A stretch of 64,000 bases of DNA from Hyaloperonospora brassicae (taxonomy: Eukaryota; Oomycota; Peronosporomycetes; Peronosporales; Peronosporaceae). Below, in pieces: positions 10,141 through 24,097 of this stretch. The stretch spans positions 1 through 64,000 of the forward strand of contig CANTFL010000568.1 in assembly GCA_947650285.1 (NCBI GenBank), written 5' to 3'. Made by a program: the position numbers and the translations under genes. Numbering within the stretch: the first letter of the stretch is position 1; each line of letters starts with the position of its first letter. The notes under the pieces are model-generated. The model was not told the origin of the DNA. It ran no database searches and saw only the letters and a list, made by a program, of their open reading frames with translations.

Positions 10141-10952
10141 TGTGGTGGAATGATGATCACAAATTTCTAGTGTTAACGACGCTCCACTGGTGCCCGAGAG
10201 ACCGAAAAACGGAGGGGTACCCCGATTTCGTAATCTGTGTCTTCTTGCTCACATTGTGTACCCGTCGGTGGGGCGGGTTGCGCTTTTCTTTCCGGACTTG
10301 AGTTGAAGCTGAACTTGACCGTTTTATGTATAGGTGTTGATAGGGTGGAAATTCCCCACCCGGTAAAACGTGGGGTGGATCGAGTGGAAATTCTTCACTC
10401 GATCGCAAGTACACTTGAGCGCCTTCCCAGATTCGTCTGAATTCAAAGTTGATGCTTGATCCGCTAGTCTTCTGACCACTTGAGCCGTCTCGCGATCTTG
10501 AATCTGATTCGTTAGGTTCCCTTTGTCTGATCGCAGTTGGGGGGTGAGAACTGATGTTCTGCCTGGCCAAAAAATCTAAAGGCGAAGGTTGTAAATACGC
10601 AGGTGACTCTATATTCAATAAGAGGCCAAATTTCCTGCCCGGGAGAAGTCCACGCGTGTCTTTGGTTCCAAATTCAGTATTGTTTAATGTCAACCAACCA
10701 AATCCAAAACCTATGACTATGCCTATCTGTTTGCTGGAACACTGTTGCGTATCGCCTGTCTATGTAATATACCTCTTGCATCATGTGGTTCACAGCAGAT
10801 ACTCCGTAGCGGATCGCTAGGTAGTGGATCGATAGGTGGTGGATCACTCCATTGTGGATCGCTCCATAGTGGATCGCTAGGTGGTGGATCGCTCGGATAA
10901 AAGATCGTTCGGGGTGGATAGTTCCGTGGTGGATCGCGGTATGTGGTCCACA
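10141..10952 (-). repeat. 3' LTR of element B
   Basis: It begins TGTGGTGGA on the plus strand and ends near TGTGGTCCACA, giving TGTGG/CCACA inverted ends. It shares several blocks with the LTR at 7269, including CTGGCCAAAA and the GAGCCGTCTCGCGATCTTG stretch. The leader and PBS seen next to the other two copies are absent, as expected for a 3' LTR. Confidence 0.6.
10806..10940. repeat. 15-bp minisatellite inside the LTR of element B
   Basis: GGATC, or a one-base variant, recurs at an exact 15-base step from 10811 to 10931, about nine units of the form GGATCGCTAGGTGGT. It takes the place of the 19-bp array found in the LTR of element A. Confidence 0.85.
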
Positions 10953-11619
10953 CCAATTATATGTCGACACAAACAAGCATTTAACACCCAGTATGGATCG
11001 TAATCAATCTATCGAGTCTCTGATCAGATATCCACCGCCGGATCGTCGTTATTTTTGAGACCTCACATGTTTGATGATCTTGACGATCCACTCTTCCAGA
11101 TTGCTTATGTATTCACCTATTTTCCATTGTCGTTAGTGATCCAGTACTCCAGTTGATGTTCACCCCTTGAGCGATCCGGTCCTTGTAACTTGGTGGTCCA
11201 AGCCCTTGATCGCGGATCGTGATCGGTCAGTCCTCGATCCTTGACAATACTCCTTCTTTACCGTTAGATTGATTAATCCGCTTAATTCTCACAGTCGTTT
11301 TCTGTCATTCAGTCATGTGGTTCCATCATTCGTGCCAACGGGCCTATCTCCGAGCGCACTCCACCAATCAAATCGATCTCGCACTTAATGCGGTAGGCAC
11401 GATCCACACTTTACATCATTCTTCTTCTGCGCTTTTCCACAATCTTCCCCCTGCAACAAACCGTCTATATACACTATTTTCAAATTTAAACGATCGTCTG
11501 TGGCGTACAAGACGCTTTCGTTCTCGCAAAGAAGGGAACAGAATAAAATAATTAAGATTAACAGCTTTTTCCTCTTCAAAAAATCATTATAACGACGTTT
11601 AATGATTCATAGCTTAAAT

Positions 11620-14600
11620 TCAATGGGATACGGTGCTTGTCTGTTGCCGGAAAATCCGCTGTGATCAGGAGGACGACCTGTGACTGTTTCGCAATAAATG
11701 CACTCTCCCACGCAAATTTGAGCACTTCGGTACCAATCACTCCAATCAAACTTCGCCTTGATCAGTTGGTTGGTGCGCCCTATAACTAGGCGACCGTCTT
11801 TCGGTTTTTTAAGGTAGTTATGTAGATAGTCTTACTTCAAAATATCTAGGACCATAATTAAATTGATTTCGCGCATTTTACAACTTAGCGGCTTTGTCCA
11901 TGGCAGAAATTTTTTAATTCCGCCAGAAAGACTTCATATCCAGGTGCAAATAGGAAGCAAATCTTTGCGTCCCCTGGTAATAGTTTAATATGTCTCTTCC
12001 TGTTCCTTAAGCTTGACCCGTACTAGTTGTGCCATCTCGTTTGGTAAGACTTGGAGATGACAATGTCTTATAACAGAGGATCGGGTAATTGCAGCTACTT
12101 TAGTCGTGAGTTTCACCTTTTTAAGTTTTACCAGCTGACTTGATCTATTTAAAGTTATCAAATCTAGGCGATATTGATCTACGACCATCTATGAACCCTG
12201 ATAAAATTTAACTCGCTCGTCTATCCTCGATCCATTTTTAATCACGCTTCACATAAATGAAAAAACAAATCGATCTTGATGAAAGGTGCTTCATTGCGTT
12301 ATGTCGTAGCAGTTGAACATGGGTTGTTTGCAGACGATTTCCCCACGCAATTTCCTGATCACCAAACTTATTTCTCCACATGTAATCACCCATCCCCTTG
12401 TCGACTTGGTAGCAGATCAAAACATAGCAGTACCCGTCTATACAATGCTTTGTTCACAGTCTAATTCGTGACTAATTTATATGATGTAGCTACGATATTA
12501 TATTCAGAATTTTTCCATACGATTGCGCTGCTGGCTCCGGCCGTCCTCTTCGCCCTAATCAAACCAACGAAACTGGCTCCAATACACTCTCGTCATCTTT
12601 TATCGAACTACGATAACGCTCTCATCTTCTTCTACTAAACAACGTAATTGGCTCTAGGAAGGTCTCGTCTTCTTCTCTCACGTAGGTGGTGGCATAATTG
12701 TCGTTTATTGTGGCTGCCTCATGGGGAGGTTGCAATTAACGTGTCGTTCACATCCTCATGTGAGATTAATATCTGAATCCAACATGCAAGGTTTCGTAGC
12801 CTCACCGTTCTCACATCAAATAATTATTAGTGTCCTTTATATTAGTAATGCATCTATCTGCCCAATCTATTTGGGGGCCGGTTAATTGGTAGATTAAATC
12901 AAACGTATTATATTGCGTGCACACAATAATCTCGCGTGAGGCCAGCATTGAATATAAGGTCTAGTACTTAGACTAATGCTATCAATTAGGTCTTGAACAT
13001 TACGCTAGTAATCTTTTGGGCTTCATTTTGTGAATCAAAATAGAATGAGGCAATAATGTGCTATCATGGTCTTTCAGTAACACAACCAGTACTGACCATT
13101 CGATGGCATATGTTACGATCACATGCGGTAGATCCGGATCAATTATTTTAAGATTTGGCGCTGCACATATGTTTTCCGTGGCAAATGTTAATGCAATCAT
13201 TGCAATTTTCTAGCGACTATTATCTGAAAGATCGCGTACGACTTCTTATTTCGAGTCCGGACCGCGTTTCTACGCATTTTGATCAAAATTGCATTCGTTT
13301 CACTTTCGAGTCCGGACCGTGCGTGCACCCATTTCAAAAATACTGATCGCGATCCGGCGAAGTTTGATGTACTGCAATCTAAGCCTAGTTATATCGGTGT
13401 ATCACATGTAAGTATGCCTTACACAGTTTGTACGAAACTAATGTATACATCGCGAAGTCTCCAATAAATCGATGGTAATAAGTGTAAGATTATGAAGAAA
13501 TATCGCATTGAATGTTAAGTCGGAGGGAACGAAATGCTCATATTAATACTTAGTCCTTTGGATGCGCTTAGAAACCAGCATTTTTCGGACTTGATTATCT
13601 ATATAATCCACCTAACGACTTACCAACAACTCTGAGATAATATAATCTACAAATCTACTTATAAAAAATCTCTTCCAATCGCTCCACATTCTTACACAGG
13701 GATCCCCACGAATTTGCCGGTATCAATATATCGGCATTGTGTGATCTTTGATTCCCAGAACCGGTGACCCCATTACGGTATCTGGTTCGCCGTAAAAAAC
13801 CTTATCGATGTGTATTTACATGATAGTATCGATCACAATTGGGATTGTACAGTAAACTCACATATAGTGCATTGTCGATCAGCCTCTGGTAAATGTAAGG
13901 AGCATTTTGAGGTCAAACAGAATTCTACAACCCCTAAAATAAGCCTGATGGCGTAATAAAGGCAGATTTATATCTTTCCTGTTCTTTCATCTCTACAACC
14001 CAAATCCTCTCGCCATTTCTATATAGAAATATAATAAAGCCTGATCAATGTCTTGCAACAATCCGATTATCATAGGCATAGGATGCAACATCAACCTTGT
14101 CAATTAGTTCAATCCCCCTATAATCGATGCATATTCTGGTATTCTCGGCCATCTTACAATATTCAATACGACCGGCAAAGCCCATGAAACGTAAATTGCC
14201 TAATTACCGTCTCCTTCAATCTTAATTTGATCAGATCGGCCAAATATTCTCAAAACTTAGGATTCAATGGCCGAAATCTTTGCAAAAACGGATGGGTAAC
14301 CCCACAATAATAACTCAAATCACTTTACGCTCCGCAGGATGATGGGCATTCCCGTTAACCATAATTATATGACAATTATTACATATTCATAGTCCTTAAT
14401 TCCCCCGGTTATCTGATAGTAGCACCCCTAGCTTTAATTGTAAAAGTCTTCAATAGCTATCGCTTCGACAGACTTAACAACTTCCGGTAGGATTTATATA
14501 TGATGATCAATATGATTGGCGAGCAACTACCCGCTTTCTTGTGATACTTTAACGTGGCAAGCAATTTTCCGATCAATACTTCCGCTTCGATAGCAATATT

Positions 14601-15480
14601 ATCGGCTTCTTTAACTGGTAGATCGGGTCTATCTGGAAGCCTAAAATTCTTTTCCTGGATCTCGCCTGGCTTAAGCTTAGTTATACATACCGTGCATCAG
14701 ATCTACCACCTCGTGAGCTGTCCATTCGTTCACGATTGTCTTCCCTAAGCCAATTGCCTCAATCAATTTACTTCATAATCGATCAACATCGAAAACAACC
14801 TTACTCGTTTGGATCGTCAGAGGAGTTTCGATGGTAGTTTATTGTCTTCGTTTATTTGGTTGCGTGACCATCCATCATCCATCGGTAGAATGATCGAACA
14901 TTGACTGGACCGGCTATGAACCTCAAAAGGTTCGATCGTGATCGGTTCTGAATGATGGCTGGTGTTTCCATGAATCATTTAATCTTCACGCAGATAGTCA
15001 TCTTTTGTGTAGCTAGACCAATAAGTCCTTTATGTGGCATGCACAAAGTTTACGTTGGCTATATCGAAGCGTATTCCCATCACAAGAATAACATTTATAC
15101 CCAATTTGGATTCTTAGATAGATTGATCGCCGACCCACACATCAAAATTGTTCACCAGCAATCCGTTAATTGTGATACTATTCTTTGTTCTCTTCACTGT
15201 CATGTAGACTTTTTATCCGATCCCTATGCACCCTAGAGTTCGAACGTCATTGATCACGCATCCTGCCATACGATTAAAGGCAGAATCGACGCTTGAAAGT
15301 TCAGCGCCTGAGTCAATCGACATAGTGGCCTTTCCATTGCTAATATTGACGACCGCTTTCACTTGTTTAATATATATTTCACGGAATTTTGATGTATTCA
15401 ATATTCACGTGACTCTCCCGGCGCAAGTCCAAGCTCCGTCATAACAGGCATTTGGGAATATTTATCCACTAATTTAACAC
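11620..15480 (-). pseudogene. decayed pol of element B
   Basis: Fragments align in order with the pol of element A. The protease piece near 15213-15401 keeps SIDSGAELSSVDS and the motif CIGIG. The region around the RT-linked RNase H lies at 13000-13200. A second RNase H piece with LLRHNAMKHL is at 12238-12420. The linker to integrase is at 11985-12188. An integrase zinc-site remnant with WYRSAQICVGECIYC lies near 11680-11760. The frame changes many times and no piece exceeds about 70 codons. No activity is possible. Confidence 0.8.
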
Positions 15481-15569
15481 TCGACATTAAAGATATATAT
15501 GCTAAAGCATTTTGTATATTAGCTACTGGGTGAATTCGATCATTATTCTCTCGATACATCAGTTCACAT

Positions 15570-17135
15570 TAAACACATGCATGAATGCAGAGCCTAGAAC
15601 TGTTTGCTCGTACCAGATTTGATCCTGCGAGCGTACTGGTCCCTTATAATCTCCAACTTGGGCGGAAACTTTTCAGCATGCTTGGTGGGGACGTGTTACT
15701 TGCGAATACAATTGTAGAATACTTCCATAGAACAGTTGCCACTCTCATGCACTACCCGAAAGCTTCAAACACGTAAGACTTTGTGGCTGAGGGATGACCC
15801 TTAAGACCGCTATTCTTACAAGTCAATAGCTTCCAAAATCCTCGATAATCATGATTGGCTGATCTGCAGTAGTTACACGCTCTAGATCGTTTTCCGCGAT
15901 CAAGGACTTCACCTCATCCCACATTACTATGTTGCATTAAAAAAATGATCAGACCTGACTTGGTCATATGCGGCTGTCTCACAGATGCAACGATGATATG
16001 CATTCCCTTCCAATACACTTTAATCGAATTTTTGCTCTCCACCTGAATCGCTCGCACATCTGGCCCGCCAAGTCAACTTGATGGCACCAGATTATGAAAA
16101 ATCTTCCGATCGTGGATAAGACTTGTTTGACCCCATCAACGATTTTATCTAAAAAGGTTCCATTCGATGAAAGGCACGCAGAGTCTCTTCCATATCGTAA
16201 GATTCCGCAAATCGTAGATTAGTTAGTTTCTAGGCCAGATCGCGATCGTCTAGTGTCGCATTAAATGTTTTCGTATTCATACCGTATGGCAATTTCCCCG
16301 CTTAAATCACCATTTTGAACTGGGTCACTGCTACGTTAAGTTACTAAAAATGCCCCGGATCGGTTTCATTCGATCATTTCCGCGCATGGTAATATTGGCT
16401 TTACACTGGCACGCCATAAACTTCATACTACAATATTAGGCTTTCTAGCAAAGTATTCCATGTACGGCAAGTCATTCGACTCATCTGACTGTACAGAATT
16501 CGCGCCGTCCTCGTCCATAGGTCACCGAAGGTTAGAAATTTGTCTTTGTCTGGCGCTTCGTCACGCGGGAACGCTGACTTGACCTCCTTTATGTATATTC
16601 TTGGGATATCTTCATCTCATTAGCTGCAGGTAAACTCCTTCACGTCTGTGATTGAAGAGATTTGAATGCGCTGTGGAAGTGTCCCACTACTCACTTAAGC
16701 TTTTCATTTGCAAGTAACGGACGCCTGACACCATCTTGCCCTGAATCGTACGGATCACGATCCTCGCGATCGCTGAGGCATATTGACCGTGATGCGATCC
16801 CATTGATTACATCTCGATAACAGGAATACACGTCTTTTGAGCTCTTGGCATCTTAATTTTTTGACTAAAGTGTATTGTTTGACAAGATCGATTAACTTCT
16901 CCATGTACAAATAGATCCATGTTAGTTTTAAAGCATCATCAAACGTCCTTGGTAATCGATGTTTTTTCTCGTTGGTGAATATAGACGTCGATCGTAGTTC
17001 GGTTTTTATTCCTATTGCGAGAATGAGCAAAAGCGTCGTGGTACTTAAACAAAAGCTGTGTACCGATCGAGCCATCGGATTCGATCTCGGATCCTGACGA
17101 TGCACTGTGCAACTATCCGGTGTGTTTACGATCAT
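15570..17135 (-). pseudogene. decayed gag of element B
   Basis: The zinc-knuckle part is recognisable at about 15740-15910, with CNYCRSANHDYRGF and LKGHPSAT, where several cysteines are already lost. It is followed by the tail HVPTKHAEKFPPKLE, which matches the end of gag A. Upstream pieces up to about 17135 match the gag A core only weakly. Confidence 0.6.
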
Positions 17136-17925
17136 TATATCCTCCAGACTACCAGACTATATTTATTCCGGCAAAGGAATTTAATTCTTTCAGGAGGATC
17201 AGCAAGCGTAATTGACTTGATCTTGTTCGCTCCTTATTCGATCACTCACATCAAAATGTACCGGTGACCATTTAAGCGTCATACGGTAGATTCATATCTC
17301 CCTGTGTCACATTCAGTATGTTAGAGGATACGGCTAGGTTAAAATATGGCCTTAATTAGCTCATATCAACTTGGCTTTATTTAACGGAGTACTAGGTCAC
17401 ACCATAGTATCGTTTTAGTGTCTAACAAATAAATTTTTCAGCCAGCTGGTTCAAATGACAATTTTAAGTCTTCACATCATCGTCCATGAACCTGATCGTT
17501 CGCGCAACTGCTTTCATCATGTGATCGTGTTGATCCGACCCATGTAATCTTGTTTCATTCTTTCGTTTTTAAACACTCTTTCTTTGGCGTCGCGGGAGTT
17601 GACTTATATATATTTGTATCTGCTTCAAATCAAGTGTTCTGACCTTGCAAATCTTGCTTTGCAATACAGTCCTCGTTAGCCATCGGAAGGACCTGAAGAA
17701 AGGACTAAGTTTCTCTTGCATATCGAGCAATCCATCTTCTTCTTAAATGATCCTATAATCAGAAACTTGATAAATTCTAAATAGATATGTTTTTTAGGTT
17801 TAGGCGTCTACAAAGATCCCTCTGCTCCTGTATTTTTTATCATAGCTTCTATACTAATCATCACATCTTCATTTAGAGACGCATGGTGCAAACCTAAGTC
17901 ACCGAAATTTAGGCACGCGTTTAAT

Positions 17926-18685
17926 TGTGGTGGAGTGGAGATCACAATATTCTTTTGATCACGCTCTCCACTGTAGCTCAGACGACCGAAGGTCTGACTT
18001 GATACTTCGTGTGTGTGTTTGTTCTTTTCTGACCTAAAAAACCGTCGGTAGGGCGATCTGAACTCTTTCAGGTGGAGTCGCGTAGAAGAAAAACTTATCC
18101 GTGTTTGATCTGGTTTTGAGAATGTACGGAAATCTTCGCACGAACAAGGGTGTACTTATATGGAGCTCGTTATGAGTCACTTGTTTCTCGTCGGAATCGC
18201 CTTGTCCAAAAAAAGACGCTTGATTCGCACGCCTTCGGACCACTTGAGCCGTCTCGCGATCTTGAACTCTGCGTTCAATAGCGATTGAAGGGGTTGGGAA
18301 ATATTTTTCTTTTGCAGAAACAGTCCAGCGATGATCCTGTTGGTGGTTGGTCGATGTTAAAAAAGGTGAGAGGCTATATAGCCCTTATCGTAACGAGAAA
18401 AGACACTTGTGCACTCAAAAGTAAACGATTTTATAATCCCATCTTGTCTAAGCAAAGACTAAACCTCTAAATAAGCCCTTTTCCGTTTATAAGGATGGAT
18501 CACCCCGTGTCGCCTTGTACTGTCGAGATTTAATATTCACCCTATCTTATCTGGTGACCCACGCTAGGTTACGTTGACCTGTCATGCCCAGCTTGAATGC
18601 ACGAGATCGCGTCACCCTGGATCGTGTCACCGATGATCTCATCAATTATGATCGCGCTAAACAAGATCGCATTATGTGGTGCACT
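17926..18685 (-). repeat. 5' LTR of element B
   Basis: It starts TGTGGTGGAGTGG on the plus strand, as does the LTR at 7269, and is preceded by a mutated PBS (GGCACGCG retained at 17911-17918). The block GACCACTTGAGCCGTCTCGC is at about 18238. The outer end near TGTGGTGCACT is tentative. Confidence 0.55.
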
Positions 18686-19357
18686 TCATTGTGTGGCTCT
18701 TACATACGTTGATACTAGAACTATAGTCGCAGAGCGATCTGCTGTCCACACTTCTCGATCCACTTATCCGGTATCCAAATTATTATGCATAGGCTTGTGG
18801 CCTGGCCAAGTGACACGGCGCAGACGTGTCTCAGTCAGCGTGGGACATATTTTGATACGGCTTTGAAAGCAAACTCAAAATACTGTTTGAACGCATTCAT
18901 AATAAGGAAGTTTCAGCAAACACGCAATTCCGTTCTTAACTACAATCGGAAAAGGTCGAAGAAGCGCAAAACAAATATGCAGTAAACACCTAAGACATTT
19001 AGCTGTTTGAAATGTTTTTCGTATTTTTCAAGACTTTAATTGAAAAATTGGAAGAAGTTCAGGTTCTATAGTATTTGCTACATCCTAATGTTTACCTTCA
19101 TTATCAGTCATTGCGTCGCGCACATGTCTTAAAAATATTGAATCGCGAGGCGAGAAACGCGCTAACCTGTTTATGTATAGTAGCAGGTATGACTTAAGCT
19201 AGCCGATCGGCAAGTTCCCTCTCACCAGCCCTGGATCACGCATTAGTAACGTTCACGTGCTAGATTGTGTGAAGCCATTTCTTCAGACCGGGCGCAGCCT
19301 GTAAAAATCGGCTCTTTATAAGACTGCTCAACAGCATGGAGATTTGCAATGCAACGC

Positions 19358-19543
19358 CTAGGTGATAAGCGCACTCACTGTGCAGGACATTACGATGATG
19401 TAATGAGCGCGCTTCGTTTGAGCATTGGTCTGCGGATGGCGCATGGTGGACAGGTTCAATCTAGTGCAGAGCTCTCGAAAGACCGACTTCCAAAGTGACT
19501 TGATAAAACGAGGAGCTTGAACAGGAACAAGTACCGCTGACAA
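19358..19543 (-). pseudogene. Ty3/gypsy integrase fragment
   Basis: Sixty codons match the integrase core between the second acid and the catalytic glutamate: SLWKSVFRELCTRLNLST, then HPQTNAQTKRAH. The catalytic glutamate position (normally QTER) reads K. No other part of the element is clear nearby. It looks closer to element C-type integrases than to A. Confidence 0.6.
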
Positions 19544-19959
19544 ACCGTACTGAAGTAACGCGCGTTATAAGTGCAGCTGAGCAGTACCTTTGCCATGCGT
19601 AGAAGCCCCTACGTCCACTAAGCAAAATTTATTTCTAAATGATTAACAGTGACTGAAACGCCGTTGTTGCCATCCGATTCTCTCAGTAGGCCAAATACAA
19701 ACCGATTTTCTGATATAGCTGCATCACACAGCGGGTACGACAAATAGACAGCTATGCAGCCGCATGTACCGAGTTATTGACTCGTTGACACGTCTCATAG
19801 GTGCGAAGTTAGGTGCTGACGGATGTAAAGGATTTTATCACAAATTACACTGGAAAACTGAATACATTGCCTCGAAGTTTAAAAAATTACGTCCATGCTT
19901 GATTTTAAGCAATGACGACGTGGCAGAAACCCAATATGTGACTTTACTGGTTTGATATA

Positions 19960-22900
19960 ATGATGACGATAACGATCAGTCTTACCGGCTTATAGCAGAA
20001 GTAGCCTAAAATCACCATTGATCGTATAAATACATACTGATAGAGCTTAACATTTTCGAAGCAACCGACGGCATATAGCCAACACAATCGTTAATAAAAC
20101 GAGCCAAATTATTAATAGACCTGTTTTCTTGTAGATGTATATTCTAGAAACAAAATAATAGATATAAGGCGACATTTGATTAATTTCAGAAAGAGCTAAG
20201 ATTCTTACGAGAGATTGGTGATGCTTTTGCAACTGAGAATATTGGGATCATTAACGTTGATTGAAGCCGTTGAGTCCAAAAAAGGATTTATTATAACGCT
20301 TTCGAATTTTTAAGCGATCCTTCTAAGACCACATATTTAAGGCTTTGAAAGCTTGTATTGACATCGTACCTTAGCGAAACACTAGCTACGCTGAAACCAT
20401 TCTTTCAGGATAGGACCTTCTAATGCTGTCCTTTTTTTCGTTCCGATACACAGTGAATAATATTCTTTTGCTTTTTTGTATTAGGAAGCAACGTTCATCT
20501 GTCAAATTAATTAGTATAGTTAAAAAACTTGTTCAGATCTTTTATTGGAAGTTGTTTTACAAACGTAAATATTCTCTTTCTGTTTTATATGTACTTTTAG
20601 ATTTTCTGTAAAATACGGTTTTCACACACATTTAAATAAGTGTAAACGATGCCCGATCTTAAACTGCTATGTCGTCCGGCTATTTTCTCGTCTATTACAC
20701 AAAGCTGTTGTGGAAAAGGCGCTGGTCGCATAAAATATACTTCTAACATAAGTTTCATTCTTAAATGGATGAGTTAGATCATTTGATTAATAATGAGTTA
20801 GGAGTTACTTGTAATTCTGACGATCACATTTTCTCGTGTTCAATTCATGTTTGTCTCCTTTGAACAATTACCAAAAGCGAATATTACTATATTGAAAAGT
20901 CGACGGTTTTGGGAAGTTTGTTGTCAAAGGTTTATGCGAAAAAAATCTTTGTTAAGCGGCAATCACGCTGTGGTAATTATACAAATGTTTTGCGCTTCCC
21001 AGTGCTAAAAGATACGGGCCACTATTTCAAAAAGATAATTTTCCGGTTAAATTGTAATCATTTGTTATCACGCGATATTAAAATCCTCTTTTCTTTAATT
21101 ATGTGAATCAACCTAATGAAAAGTGATAGATGTCAACGAATCAATCAGCAATAAATCAAATTTAAAGATGTGTTGTAAAAATCGTTCAGTATTAGTCTGA
21201 ATTAGCACGATGTATCCTAATGTCAATTTATGCAATAGGGTTTATCGTGCTTTCGACGGCGCCAATTTTGCTTCAAATTCCACCCTAAAATTATTGGTAA
21301 ACTGCTTCACGACATTTTTGATAATTATTGCAAGCACGTATAATTAACTTCGCGATATCTTAGAGCTACATATATCTACTTAATAAATTTCAAATTGGAC
21401 AGACGAAGTATATTCTGACTAGATATCGACTCCTTGGGATATTTAGTGCGTCATTGTCGGGTAGTAGCTCTAATCTACAAAAAATGCGATTCGGTGAAAT
21501 TTAACCTGGCATTTACATTCGTAAGGGACATTTATATCTCTGACTTGGGGAATGATCGATAAACGGTCGGCTTGAGGACGTAAGCGTGCATATTTTTATG
21601 GAAATATATACATTCTTACTCGACCCAAATAATCCAGCAGCCTCTAATTTCGTACAAAGGAGAATGCTTCACTTTTTGTAGTTGATATCTGACTAGGCTA
21701 CGAAGCTTCGCAAAATGATATAGAGGACAAAACAAAAGACACCAAATTTAGCATCTGATATATAAATGAAGTTTTTTTGCAAAGTAGACAATTTTAGTAT
21801 AATATGTATACTGATTTTCTATTGAAAGAGCTTTTCATCAAAACTTTTAAACCTTAATTGTTGAAATTGATATTCTCTTGATTCGAATCATATAATTGAT
21901 TTTAAGCCAGATTTAAATTGATTTAAATGTGCATCAGACATGTTATAGGTAGAACTTCGACGTAAAACATTGGCCACTTAGCGTCATATCTCGTCACGTA
22001 AAAATGTGCATATATTGACAATCTCTGTAATCTAAATTGATGTGACTCTACATTTTCATGTGTGCAAAAGATTACCCAGAGTTAATTGTTCTACCCAAGC
22101 TGGTGAGCAATTAATCGGTCTGGTGCCTACTTAAAGCCAATTCCTGATAATGTGGTTAACATGTTTAAGACTATACATAATGTAAATTGTATTATATTGT
22201 TCTTGGGACAATTTATTGAGTTTGTTTTTCATCTCAAGATATGGCTTTTCTGTAATTTCAGAAAGTTCATTTCGCGAATATCAATCGTCTTTGCTTAAGC
22301 CCATTCCTTGCTCATCAGAATTATTTAATGTAATATCATTGTAAAATATCAGCCGGACTCCGCTCATACAAATTTAACATACTAAGTTCTACAGATCGCG
22401 GAAAATTTTGTATCTCACGAATCCTTTTCAATGTATGACCCTTAATAACTTCATATTATTTATAAAATCCATAATGTAAGATCAATGTTCTGTAATAATT
22501 TGTGTACATTCTACGTGTACGATATATTACGGCTCGAGACTGGCCCGGGATCGGTCCATCTTAGAAATAAGATAGCGATCCGCTTACTGTACGCAAAGAT
22601 ACCGTGATACACGATACAGTCTCCACGCTAGCTACTAAATTAGACATTAATTGCAAGGAAGCAAACGTATCAGTTTATATTTAGATAAATTGACATATTG
22701 GCTGGATTTAACAGATAGACTGAATTTATTACTTGCGTTCACATCGGTTACGTCTGGTATATCCAGATATACAGCAGGACTTTGCAGTTATAGCCATTCA
22801 AAAATGATCTATAGATCTTTCTCCGACAACTATATTTCGAGGTCCCCTATATTCCCAATTCTTTAAGATAAAGCAGGTGTTTGAGCATTTTTGTGTCATA

Positions 22901-24043
22901 TAAGTTTAATTTAGCGGCCAAAGATGCTGGTAAAAATTTTACGATGTGCTTTACGAGTGACCAAACGTTCATTCCAAGTCTAATACGTTTTATTTAGGGT
23001 AAAAGACGCTCGTTTGTATCACCTGAACACATTTATCATACTTCCGTAATTAAATAATTCAGTTCTCATTCAGTCAAATATATGTAGTAATATGTATTCG
23101 TAGCAAATATCCAGACACAATTGTGTGCTTATGTGATCATGATGTTAGTTTTTATTCCTGCATGACTTGTAGACTTTTGCGATATTGTTTTGTTAACATG
23201 TCAAGTAGTAATTGAGAACTGCACATGCTATAATGTAATATCTACAAGACGATTAGTACAAGTTGTAAATCTACAATTAAGTTGCTTTGTTCTTCAGAAA
23301 GTAGGCCCGTATTTGGTCTGTGAGTACGCGCAATAATGAATCAATGATTGTCGTAAATTTCTAAGAACAATTTTTAAAAAGAGCTGTGTAAAAATACTGC
23401 TAAATAATCCTCCATAGTACGTAAATATGTCTTTGTAGTGAAATGAACCCAAATTATGATATTTTATACCAGGAGGTGTTCAATAAATCATATTTATTAT
23501 TTATATTCTTCAATTCGTCATTACATATATTTTAAACTTAACGTTGCACCTATGTATTTCCCGCGTTCTGTTTTGGCATTCGGTATTGATCGTGTATTGG
23601 AATATATTGTAGCCTTCAATTGTAATAACACAAATGACCAATTTAAACAATCAGTATGGTTTTGAAACAATTAATTATCAGATTATGACAATCGAGATGC
23701 GACGAACTTCATTTTTTTTTGGCATGTTCGCTATGATAATTTTCTACGCGCGTTCACCCATAAATTATTTTGAATTCGGCCGAAAAGGTTTACCTCAATC
23801 AGGGTAAAAATCACCAGATCGATAGTGCAACTTATTATAACAGATTTTACGCTTTAATGCACTTACATGCTAAACATTTCTGAAGATCGTATCCGACACA
23901 GATTTTGGTCTAATATGTTTTAAAGAGCGATTAACCTGAATTTATTATATTGTGTGTGCGTTTCAAGAAATTGTTTTACTAATGTCGGTAAGGCAAATTC
24001 ACTTTATTCCAATTATTCCGAACCTCAAAGATATATATATCTA

Positions 24044-24097
<54 letters not shown>

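Larger units (their letters stand above)
10141..18685 (-). mobile_element. old Ty3/gypsy copy B, same family as element A
   Basis: A complete but strongly mutated element: 3' LTR at 10141-10952, pol remains at 11620-15480, gag remains at 15570-17135, mutated PBS and 5' LTR at 17926-18685. Segment after segment matches element A in order. Many stops and frame breaks, and a shift towards AT, show that it is much older than A. The expected target duplications are not visible: GGATC stands before 10141, TCATT after 18685. Confidence 0.75.

Noticed and set aside
10674..10976. Minus-strand frame with DPPPSDPL-type repeats
   Set aside because: It is the translation of the 15-bp minisatellite inside an LTR; the period is a multiple of three, so it stays open by necessity.
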